DNA of 64,000 nt from positions 38,053-102,052 of the forward strand of contig NW_026042763.1 of NCBI RefSeq assembly GCF_023856365.1. Direction: 5' to 3'. Shown piece after piece: positions 47,228 through 59,028 of the stretch. The notes beneath the pieces are model-generated. The model saw only the letters and a program-made list of their open reading frames with translations. It searched no databases and was not told where the DNA came from. Position numbers and translations under genes: made by a program. This stretch comes from Brienomyrus brachyistius (Eukaryota > Chordata > Actinopteri > Osteoglossiformes > Mormyridae). Within the stretch, counting starts at the first letter, position 1; each line of letters starts with the position of its first letter.

Positions 47228-47808
47228 GCCAAGTAACAAGACAGGGAGCAAGAAACAAAACTCCTCTTTCTTAATTATCCACATCGTTATTAACGACACA
47301 GGTATATATACAGGTACATATACAGGTACATGTATATACTCAAAAATACATCCAGAACACACAATTAAATGAAAAACGTAATTTAAGAACACTTGAAATT
47401 TTCATTCAGTTTCTTTCATCTGTTTAATATAATCGATCAGTCCCTGTGCGTTTGCCCCAAACTATTCAGCATGGTACACAAGGGAGACAAGTAAGCATGT
47501 GTGACATCAAAGAACTGATTGCAGCAACTCAGCCTTTCCACAACATTAAAGCCGCTTATTCCCCCCCATGCCATGAAGAAATAATCTCTGTGGCTCCCCT
47601 CTCCCCCTCCCTCAGCCCCCAGTCTGGCTTGAACATTTGCACTTCCAGTAAAAATGCGCCCCAAACACACTGACACCAAACTCAGCACCGGTGCTCCGTA
47701 AAATCCCGTGATTCAGTCTCAGAAGCACTGGCTCCCCTGCCCTCCTCTGAACATTATTAAAGCTACACCCTGAACACTCTGTGTGACTGACATGAATGAG
47801 AAGCATCT

Positions 47809-50800
47809 TTATTCATAATCTCTGTAGCGGAGGTCAGAATACAGAGTGTCATTATTCCCGTCTTTCTTCTGTCTCCTGGGTTTTGGCTTCTTAAGGTTCA
47901 GGGCAGCGTAATTCAGTGTGTCCTCGTCATGGCACTGTGGAGACAAAGATGGCAGAATTGGATGGATCAAATCGGTTTGCTATTACCTATTTTCACAAAT
48001 AGCACTTAAAATGCTGATCCCAGGATGGAAATCAGTCTGAGGTTCATTTGTTTTACTGACGATTTGTAATTTGAAATATTTATTACATACTTGCTTGCGT
48101 GACCATTCCACTTTTGATATATCACTGTTCTTTTCATCTGTTTAAAATATATAACACATCAATATATTATTTAATTTCGCACGGTATCATACCGTGGTCA
48201 GATAACATTCCGAATTTTCAAGCAATCAACATCCTTTTTGTCTCAAAAATGAAAGTAAAAATGACTTCTGTCAATTTAAGTGTGCATGTTTGGATACGTG
48301 TCATTTGTTCTCATATATCATATATAATAAAATTGCTATAAAGGAGATCTTGGTAATAAAAGTTATTGATATGCAACTTATTGCAACATGTATATTTCAA
48401 TAGATTTTGCAAAATATGAAAGATATAATACAAAAATGTAAATCTTACAGTACAAAAAGGTTTATATAAATAAGGTGAGATTTAATAATGGATTTTAAAA
48501 CTGTATTACCTGCAAGAGTGGTTTTAATATGAAAATGTTATCTATCATAAAACAATTTTATATTTCTATAATTTGTTAAAATCTACATTTTGTCCTTCTG
48601 AGTGCATAAAGCCGGGCAGCGTACCTGCACAGTGTGTACAGGTCAGTTTACATCTTATACAAATGAGAGCAACGTTCAGAATAATGCTGCAAGATAAAAC
48701 TATCAGCAAGCCAGAGTGAAGAGGATCCAGCAGCTTCTGAAAGCCTGTAACAAAGAGATAGATTTCAGCATAATGATATAGAGACACATTTCCCATTTGC
48801 TTACATTACATTAGTTAAAGATCAAATCGATAACACATTACAGCAGTTGTTTTGTAAATAGTCCATTTTTAACATGAACTTCTAGTATTTTGTATTTTAA
48901 CAATTTATATTAATATTTGAAATAATTATTAAATTAGGCTCCGGACCCCCCGCGACCCAATAGGATAAGCGGTTTGGAAAATGGATGGATGGATGGATAT
49001 TAATATTTGAAATAATTATTAAATTAGGCTCCGGACCCCCCGCGACCCAATAGGATAAGCGGTTTGGAAAATGGATGGATGGATGGATAATTATTAAATT
49101 AACATCTGTGTAATTTAATTTAAGCACTTAAATTAGAAAATTCATTACATTAAAAAAAGAAATAAATGTCTTAATAGCAGAATAAGCTAAATAAAACTTT
49201 GAAGCAGATATACTCTCCACACTGGGTGCTACCATCTATATCCAGCTGTGTGCCGTTCCCAAACAGCATCTCCCCACACTGGGTGTTACCATCTATATCC
49301 AGCTATGTGCCGTTCCCAAACAGCATCTCCCCACACATGGCCACAGCGCAGTAGTAAGTCCCAGCATCGGAGAGGCTGAGGTTCCCCTTGGGGAGGCTGT
49401 AGACGCAGCTCCGTGTAGGAGATCCAGCCTCAGGGCTCTTCTCACACTCATCACTGCTGTTTCCAGGGCTGTAAATGACTCCAGGAAGGGATTCTCCTGA
49501 TCCATGTCTGAACCAGTAAACACTGTGTTCTCCTGCACAGCTCCCAGTCTCTATCGTACACTGCAGGCTCACAGAGTCTCCTGGCTGCAATGTGTCAGAC
49601 ACAGGCTGCTGTACCACAGTCCTGCTGTTGGAGTCTTTACCTGAAAAGCAAAATAGTCATGATGACAGCCCTTTGAGAATAACAATGGAAAATACAGATC
49701 CTCAAAAATTGTTCTTACAGATTTTTGGGAACTGAATCGATGTTCTTCTAGCCATCCAAGAAATCAGTAACTTCTTGGAGAACAGCTGACATTCTTCTCT
49801 CTTTTTATTGTATTACTGCTTATTAGTATATATCAGGTAACACTATACATTAACTGCACCTACATAATACCTAAATAAAAATTATATGATAATAACAAAC
49901 ATTATAATCATATAATGTCTTGTATTAATGTATGAAGGTAGATGAATATAATTAATTTCAATTCAAAGAAATGAAGTGTGTAAAGTGTACTTTATATTTT
50001 CATGATTTTCGTGACTTTACATTTGGTTTATGTTGCCCCTTTTCCACAGGAAGGTATTTATTGTTTTTGCATATTTAGCTCTTGATGTGTTTTGGTATTT
50101 TTGAGCATTTTGCTGTAGTACCTGCATAATTTAATTCAAGAGCCGAAGAGCTGTTTGCCCATTACTAGTTTGTCTATCTTTTAACATTAAAGAAAAAGTA
50201 TACATAGTAAAAGGAATTACTTGGTTTCGTAGTTCCTCCTATTTATTTTCTTATGCACACAAAAGTAAGTTTTTCCGTTCAACCATAGCACTACAGCGAA
50301 AAGCAAAACGTCATGGCAAATACAATTATGCTTTATTCCAATACACATTGCTAATTTTTCATTATTATTACATTTATTCAGCATAATATCTTCAAAGGTT
50401 TCATGATTTAATTTGCAATCTTCTGGCCTGAAATCTTTTCCTGCTACACTGAAGACTCTCTCAGCGTGTGCAGAGAAAGCTGCAGCCAAAGGGTTGGCAT
50501 CCTCTGATAAACATGGTTGGTTCAGGTATCGGTGACATTATGTGAACCTTTCATGGCAGGAATAGGGACTAGTTTGACTTTTGATGCAGGAAAAGTGTTT
50601 GGGACTGTTAGGTTGAAGAAACAGTTGTTAATCATTTCTGTATGATCAGCAATGAGTGTAAATATATATGTATACGTTATTTCTTATCTTCTAGCCACAT
50701 ACTCTTAGCTATTGTACTCTAAGTAGGTGGTTAACAGCTGCCTACTTAGATAAGAATCTCACTTCCCTCTCTTGCGCCCCCCATTGACTATAAATAAAGA

Positions 50801-53800
50801 AGACAAGGGGAACCACCCTTTGTAACACATTCTGCTGTAGTTTGCATTGCAGAGAGTGTGGGTACCCTTGCAAGTAAAACTGTAACCTGTGTGTGTCTCA
50901 TAAATGTGGAGTTGGGGTGGAAACGCCGGGCGCTTTCCCCAACATAGAATTTGGTCCTTCGAGCCGGATCCGAGGAACCCCGAAGACGTCTCCAGTACGC
51001 CGAGAGAAGCGACACCGAAGTCTGTCGACAGCCACTCGAAGTCGGGTGCAAGAAAGACCTGTGATGTGAATTCGTCATCAGGCCGGTGGTTAGAACTGCG
51101 CTCGACGTCTGGTGATGTCTGAAGGACCTCGGTGACGGATCAGAGAGCACACTATACAGGTGAGAGATATGGCACCTAAGTGAGTAGGTGGCCAAGTGAG
51201 AGATACGGCACCTAAATAAGTAGGTGGCCAAGACATGCATGTGGTTGAGGTTAGCCGAAATTAACCGGGAGAGAAAGTAGGCGTTGTTGGAAATATATAC
51301 AGTGTTGTATGTGGATGTGTTTTTATAGGTTTTAGATTAACCTACACGATCCACCCTAAAAGCAACAACATACTGGTGACTGAAGGATCAAGGACGGGTT
51401 TCATCCCTGAAAACTAACACCGCTGCTCTAATAGGGAGCAGTAGAAGGCCGTGTTAGTGTCCTCCTGAGGTCTCATGCCAGAGACTTGCTTTTAGGATTT
51501 TTTATTTTTTGTAGTGTATCCATTAAAAGGTAACAATGGGGAAGAATCAAAGTAAACAAATGGAACTAGAGGGAGATGAGAAGTTTATGGAAGGATATAA
51601 GCCAGGATCAGGACAAATAAGTAGTCAGAGATGGAGGAAAAAAACATGGGTTTGAAGGAAAACTCCACACTCCAGATATATTAAAATTACAGGGAAACTT
51701 AAAACTGGAGATGTTACAGACTACCAATAAGAAAGAAGGTAAAGACAGAAAAAAAGAATATGTTTTTTCTGATGCATGGTTAGAACAGAGTAAATTAAGA
51801 GATAATAAAAGACAGCAAAAAAAGGGAAATAAGGAGAAAAAATTACAGGCGACTTTAATTACACTAGATGAGGAGACGGCAACAAAATCTTCTGCCGCTC
51901 CAGTTCCCTTACTGCCCCCACAAATTCCAATGATTGCGCCTGCACCAGTTCCAGCTGTAAATAGACGACAAATAGGAGGAGGGGAATCATCTCGAATGAT
52001 GACCCGAGGGTCTAACCCTTCTCTGTATCCGTTAAAGGATCTGGAGACAAGTAAAGTACGCTGGCATCCAAAAAATGACACAGAACAGGAAGACTGGGAG
52101 AATGATTTGGTGTGTCCACTCGTAGAAGTGGCAAATCCAAATCGAGGCCCAAATAATGCAGGACCCGAAACTATGTTAGTATATAGACCCTGGACCGCTG
52201 AGGATAGAACAGCGGCTTTAAAAGGAATACCCCCGGTTGAAGAAGGGGTACCCGAGTTTTGGACTGCCATCCTAGAATTACAAAGTAGTTTTCATTTGAA
52301 CGGCAGGGAAATGTATAGATGTCTCAGACAGTTGTTTACCCATAAATGGGGACGTGTAGCGGGAGACTTCACAGGACATGGTAATAATGATGAAGTCTTA
52401 GCACATGACTCGCAGGAACTCATACAAGCATTACGAGACTTGCGAAACAGGGTAGAGACAGCCTTCGTAAGACGCGCAGACTATGGACGAATAGCGCAAT
52501 GTAAACAAAAAGATGGAGAGGAACCTGAGGATTTTATGGATAGAATGAGAGTTGTATTTAGAGGAAACTCAGGGATCCCATTTGATGAAGAGGCAGTAGG
52601 AGTGTACCAACAACAGCTAAAACGAGCTTTTGTCGCAGGCCTAAAGCCCGAATTGCGAAAATATCTTGACAAACATTGGGTACATCAGAATACTGGTTCA
52701 GTCCAACAAGCACTATAATATGCTCAACACGCGCAGAAAGCGCAGAAACAGGAAAAGACAGACACAATATTCAGCGCCTCAGAAGTAGTAGCGCTAGTGC
52801 AAATGAATCCTCCGGGGAGGGGAGGATTCAGAGGAAGGTCAAGAGGCCGAGGAAGGGGGAGAGGTGTTTTCAGAAACAATTACAGGAATTCGTCTCAGCA
52901 AGATAACATTTGCTGGACATGCAGGAAACCTGGACACTTAGCTAGGAATTGTAGAGTAGGGAAACAACCATATAACCCAAACTCCATTGAAAACAATGAT
53001 CAATGACCCCCCTCGGAGGCCCCTGTTACCGACACCATCCGAGGCAAAACAGAGGTGATTTTAAGAAAGGAAACGGAGGTCACTTTACAAGACCTTTTAG
53101 ATAAGGAAATAGATTTACAAGCAGTGTGTCAGTTATTAGCAGAAAGGCAGTGGGAAACCTTGCCAAGTCGGAAGTTAGTCATAAACGGCAAAGTATATGA
53201 ATGTCTGTGTGACACTGGAGCATGTAGGACTGTCCTAACCTCCAGTCCTCCCGGAGTCACATATTCTTCATCAGTCATAAATATAAAAACGGCAGGAGGT
53301 CAGACAGACAGACATCAGTTAACAAACCCAGTTGCAGTAAAAGATAAGGAAACTGGACTTGAATGTCAAGCACAGGTGTTAATAAGCCCTTCTTGTCCTG
53401 TTAACTTGTTAGGCCGAGACCTTATGGTACAAATGGGCATTAGCGTGGTTGCCACAGCCACTGGCATGAAAGCAATCGTAAATGAAGAAGCTTATGTTGT
53501 GCAAGGAACCACAACACCACAATATTACTGGTCTCTGGACCTAGGGGGAACTGCACAGACACGAGAATTATTGCGGAAAACTAGAGAAAAGCAGTCCCCT
53601 AGACAGGCCCAGTTCATGCCTGACGATGCCTTACACGTCACTATGTGGTACAAAGACACCCTTGGACCAGATTATGTCTATGACAAAACGTTTCATGCCC
53701 TCCAAGACACTTGTATTACCTTACAACATATGTATGTTAACCCCACCACTGGGTTTTCAGCAGCCTCAGTCATTTTATCTAACAAGCAACAGGCTGTATT

Positions 53801-56800
53801 TAGAGAGAGAACACCACACGTATCTCTTTCAAAACCACCCCAGATGCAGTGGAGAGATGTAGAGATGTTCTTACGAGATTCTATGCACAGTTACAATGAC
53901 TACCAACCCGTATCTGGCTCCTGTTGGAGCTATGATGAGAAACACAATGTGTGGCGGTTTCCTTTGGGATGGAGAGTTCAAACCACTCCCACCACACACT
54001 TAAAGGACCCAACCTGACAAATTTTTTCAACCCTGGAGGAGGGATCATGTCCAGATCTAGATCGCCTCCCAGAAGGGTTGTGGTCGTCCTCCCCCACTGA
54101 TGTAGGGCTGGTAAAGGGGTTTCCACCTTACAAAGTAATTGTGAAATCAGAACACCGTCCGGTAGTTAGGCAATACCCATTAAAACCTGAAGCAGAAAAA
54201 GGTATAGCCCCTGTAGTGCAAGACATGTTAGCATCAGGAATATTGCGAGAGGCTCCTGAAGCCACTTGCAACACTCCTATCTTTCCAGTCCAGAAGGGAC
54301 ATACAGGGAAATGGCGCATGGTGCAGGATTTAAGACCGGTTAATAACATAGTGCAACATGCAGCACCAGACGTGCCTAACCCACACTTATTGCTCAACTC
54401 ATTGACTCCTGATAAAAGCTACTTCTCAGTAGTGGATCTTAGTAATGCATTTTTCTCAGTACCATTGCACCCTGATTCTCAACATTTATTTGGATTTACC
54501 TATAAAGGGAAAAAATATACATATACTAGACTCCCTCAGGGATTTTCTGAAAGTCCACATGTATATACCATGGCCCTTAGATACTCTATGAGTACCTGTG
54601 AAATACCATCACATAGTCAGGTATTACTATACGTGGATGATATCTTAATAGCAGCAGATTCAGAACAACATTGCAAAGAAACTACCCTAACTGTGCTTCA
54701 GCATTTATACAATACTGGACATAAAGCTTCTAAACAGAAGTTGCAGTATTGCAAAAAGACAGTTGTCTATTTAGGGCATAACCTTTCACAAAAAGGTCGC
54801 TCGCTGCTAGAGATAAGGAAACAAGCTATACAGGAAGCACCTAAACCACAGACTAAACAACAGATGATGTCCTTTTTAGGGCTCTGCAATTATTGTAGAG
54901 AATGGTTACCAGATTATGCTTTTCTAGTTCAACCTTTGCAAAATTTAATATACGGGAAGGAGATGACTCTAAAGGACAAAATACAATGGACTGAGGACGG
55001 AGAAAATGCTTTTACAAATTTAAAAAGAATGTTGCAAACCAATGTGACCCTTGCTCTACCAGATTATCAACAACCATTCACCCTATGTGTAGATGCTAAT
55101 CAAGGTTATATGAAAGCAGTATTAACACAGCCATTCGGAGCAAAAGAGAGACCGTTAGCATTCTATTCAAAACGATTAGATGCAGTAGCAGCTGGCTTTC
55201 CACAGTGTTTACAGGCATGTGCAGCTGCTGCAGAAGCAGTAAAGGTATCAGCAGAATTGGTACTTTGTCACCCCCTCATACTTAAAGTTCCTCATTCTGT
55301 GTCTCTAATCTTGTTGCAGACACCGCTTCCATTCTTAACACATACAAGACATCTTACCTTAGTGTCACTTTTGCTCTCACAACCTAACATTGAACTTCAG
55401 CGGTGTGGCCTATTGAACCCTAGCACGCTCCTCCCCACCGCAGAGGATGGGGAGCCACATTCTTGCAAAGCAACAATAGAAGAACAAACAAAACCAAGAG
55501 CAGATATTCTGCAAACTTTTATACCAGGATCAGAAGTTGTTTATGTAGATGGCTCAGCATCAAAAAATGATATGGGAAAAAATAAAGTTGGGTATGCTGT
55601 AGTTACATCTACTGAAGTGTTAGAAGCCAATGCACTCCCTTCTACTTGTTCAGCACAAGCGGCTGAACTCTATGCTGTGATCAGGGCATGTGAACTGTTC
55701 AAGAACAAGTCACTTACTATCTACACTGATAGTCAATATGTGTTTGCAGCTGTCCATCACCATGCAAGAGTCTGGAAAAATAGAGGTTTTAGAACATCAC
55801 AGGGCACATCTCTTACTCATACAAATTTGCTACTTAGATTATTAGACGTTGTGCATTTACCGACTCACTTTGCACTGTGCAAATGCAAAGCACACCAGAC
55901 TGATGACTCTGCAGAAACCGCAGGAAATAGTTTTGCAGATAAAACCGCCAAAGAAGCGGCACTGAAACAACCTACCTTATCAGTGGCAGACATTCTTTTT
56001 ATAGATAGCGATGTGCTATGTGATGCACAGATTCATGCTCCTAAAATAGAAGTACAAAGTTGGATCAAAAGAGGAGCAATACAACGAGAGAAAGTTTACT
56101 ATATGAATGACAAGCCCATCCTACCAAAAAATTTATACAAAACAGCTGCTTTGGTGAGCCATGGAAATACTCATGTCTCAACAGGAGGGATGGTACATAT
56201 CATACAACAATATTTCTATGCTATAAATTTTTCTGATTATGCAAAACAATTTTGTAGGACATGCTTAATTTGTTGTAAACACAATGCACAAGGAAACATC
56301 AGACCAAAACGTGGCCAGTTCCCCACAGCTGAGTATCCGTTTCAAGTTGTACATATGGATTTTATTGAATTATCTTGGTCACAAGGAAAGAAATACTGTC
56401 TAGTTATTATAGACACCTTTTCTAAGTGGGTAGAAATATACCCTGTAAAGCATTGTGATGCAATGACCGTTGCAAAATGTTTGGTAAGCCATTATTTCCC
56501 TACCTATGGCATACCTCATATTATAAGATCAGACAATGGGACTCATTTTGTAAATCAGACTATGTCCCTTTGCTCACAAGCATTAGGTTTTACGCTTAAG
56601 AATCATTGTGCGTATCACCCTCAGAGCGCAGGCTTAGTGGAAAGGACCAACGGCACTATTAAAACAAGGCTAAGAAAGACAGTGGAAGAGACAAAAAGGC
56701 CGTGGCCAGAATGTTTGTCTCTAGTAAAATTATGGATGAGAATAACTCCCACTCCTGCAGGATTAACACCTTTTGAAATAGTGTATGGTAGACCATTTCC

Positions 56801-58997
56801 CCTAGCAACTGAAATGAATGACATAGAAAAAGCAGACCGAGAAAATACGCTGGCCGATTGGATGCGTAAACTACTAACATCACAACAAAAACATAGCCCC
56901 AGTAGTCTGCCGGTAAATTCTGTTTCTACTCAACAGGATAACTTGCAGCCGGGAGATTGGGTCCTGGTCAAGGTCCTGTTGCGGAAAGATTGGAGCACAC
57001 CTCGGTGGGACGGTCCTTATCAAGTCCTCCTTACAACACCAACAGCAGTAAAGATCGCAGAACGACCTTCCTGGATACACAAAAGTCACTGTAAACCCAT
57101 CAAGCCCTTATCAGAGGCCTCAGCAACAGAGTAGCAGTGGAAGTCCGCTACAAAGGCACAGTAACCAATAGGGTGCTGTTGTCTCAACCCGGTGAAGAAA
57201 ACAACTGAGCTGCACTCTATTTAGGATGGCCCTGATAGGGTGGGGATGTGGTAAAGTGACTCTAGGGGTCATTCTTGTTGTAGGACTTGTATGGTTGTCC
57301 TGGCTCTCACCAGCTCCATTACAGCACCTACGGCGATGGACCCATGATGACTTCCATCTACGCCCGTTGCCCGCTGACCACTCACATCCATTTATGCAAA
57401 ACTACTGGTACCGATATGTACATGATACTGTAACAGCGAAAAATGTGACAAATTGCTATGTTTGTTCAGTAATGCTCACTCATAGTGAAGGACCTACGGT
57501 GTATGGCAGAGCTATGAATATCTTCTGCAGGTATAGGATATCAAAGTAATGTTTCACTTATATTTTCTTTTGTTTTTCATTTTATTTTTCTGTTGTTTTA
57601 TTACTGTTATACCATGTTTGAAAATGTTTATTAATCAAGCTCTTAACGCTGCTTTTCGGACACGCAGTACAATGTTTCTCTCCCTTACCCAAACTATAGA
57701 GACAGAGCCTGTTTCCAGCGATGGCGATGAAGAAGACATATAATTCATAATGACGGCCGAGCCGAAAGCACCCGTGCAGGGCTCGGACCTGAAGAACCGG
57801 AATTAAATGTTTTCCAGGATAATGACAATGTGGTCTAAATGAAGGTTGTACCTAAAGTGCTTTTGCAACTTGTACAATGTTGATGCTTCTGATCATACTG
57901 TCATGATAAACAGGAGGGACTGTTAGGTTGAAGAAACAGTTGTTAATCATTTCTGTATGATCAGCAATGAGTGTAAATATATATGTATACGTTATTTCTT
58001 ATCTTCTAGCCACATACTCTTAGCTATTGTACTCTAAGTAGGTGGTTAACAGCTGCCTACTTAGATAAGAATCTCACTTCCCTCTCTTGCGCCCCCCATT
58101 GACTATAAATAAAGAAGACAAGGGGAACCACCCTTTGTAACACATTCTGCTGTAGTTTGCATTGCAGAGAGTGTGGGTACCCTTGCAAGTAAAACTGTAA
58201 CCTGTGTGTGTCTCATAAATGTGGAGTTGGGGTGGAAACGCCGGGCGCTTTCCCCAACAGGGACGTTTCTTAGGTTAGAAACTGCCGTCACTGCAGCCAA
58301 CACTGACTTTTAAGGAGAGACACTCAGCTCTTCCTATGAGCAGATCCACCATGGTGCACAAAATGACAGTATAATTATTATTTTAGGTGACACTTCAAAT
58401 GTTGCATTATTTCATTCTTTACAAAACGACATTTTTATAACAATGATGTATAACAATGTTAATGTGTTTATGTATAATTCATATTTAAATTAAAGTTCAT
58501 ATTTTAGTTAAAAGCTACACCTACAGTACGTATATGAACTTGAATTTGAATCCAAACCCTTTTTCGTTCTTCTTCTTTAAATTCAAATATAAATTTCAAT
58601 GCCACAACCTGTTTTCAACCACAATTCAAATGTAATTCAGATTAACAAAATGAACTGAAATTCAAGTTCATATATGTATTCAAAATCCTGAATTTTAGGA
58701 TACGTATTTGAGAATTTCATTCTCAAATCAGTTCTGAATGGTGCACATCCCTAGTTCATATGTTAAATCATGCATTTTTTTTTTCAGAGTGAATACACAC
58801 TGACTGCTCAGATAAATAACGTCAAAAATAATTTTCTTTTGTTGCTTAAGATTTTTGCACAGTCCTATACTGTATATAACAACTCAAACATTTTTTTATG
58901 TTATTTGTTTTAAAGAGGCTGCAATGTGTAACATTAACATCTGTATAAAGAGAAGGTTAGGCTTTTGGCTGACAGCAAGCAAAATGCAACAAATTGT

Positions 58998-59028
<31 letters not shown>

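Larger units (their letters stand above)
50606..58259 (+). mobile_element. Recent endogenous retrovirus, 7.65 kb, with paired LTRs
   Basis: Layout: 5' LTR 50606-50944, PBS 50952-50969, gag 51536-53006, protease / 2H-like domain / RT / RNase H / integrase 53007-57134, env remnant 57226-57743, 3' LTR 57921-58259. GGGAC flanks the element at 50601-50605 and 58260-58264. Gag and pol share one frame separated by a single TGA, as in readthrough-type (gamma/epsilon-like, class I) viruses. The integrase ends in a GPY/F-type segment, as in that group. The two LTRs read as identical over 339 bp, so insertion is recent. The copy is nevertheless disabled by several breaks. It lies antisense in an intron of the NITR-like gene. 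Confidence 0.95.

Noticed and set aside
47072..47392. Cysteine/valine and histidine/threonine-rich ORFs
   Set aside because: Translations of a GT microsatellite.
50788..51240. 150-codon minus-strand ORF across the 5' LTR
   Set aside because: Part of it recurs exactly in the 3' LTR (58103-58303) because the LTRs are identical. No retroviral antisense gene is recognisable.
51608..52270. 220-codon minus-strand ORF opposite gag
   Set aside because: It is the shadow of the gag frame, with no independent signal or motif.
53004..53006. TGA between gag and pol counted as a mutation
   Set aside because: Gag ends naturally after the zinc knuckle and pol continues in the same frame, as in readthrough-type retroviruses, so this stop is more likely functional.
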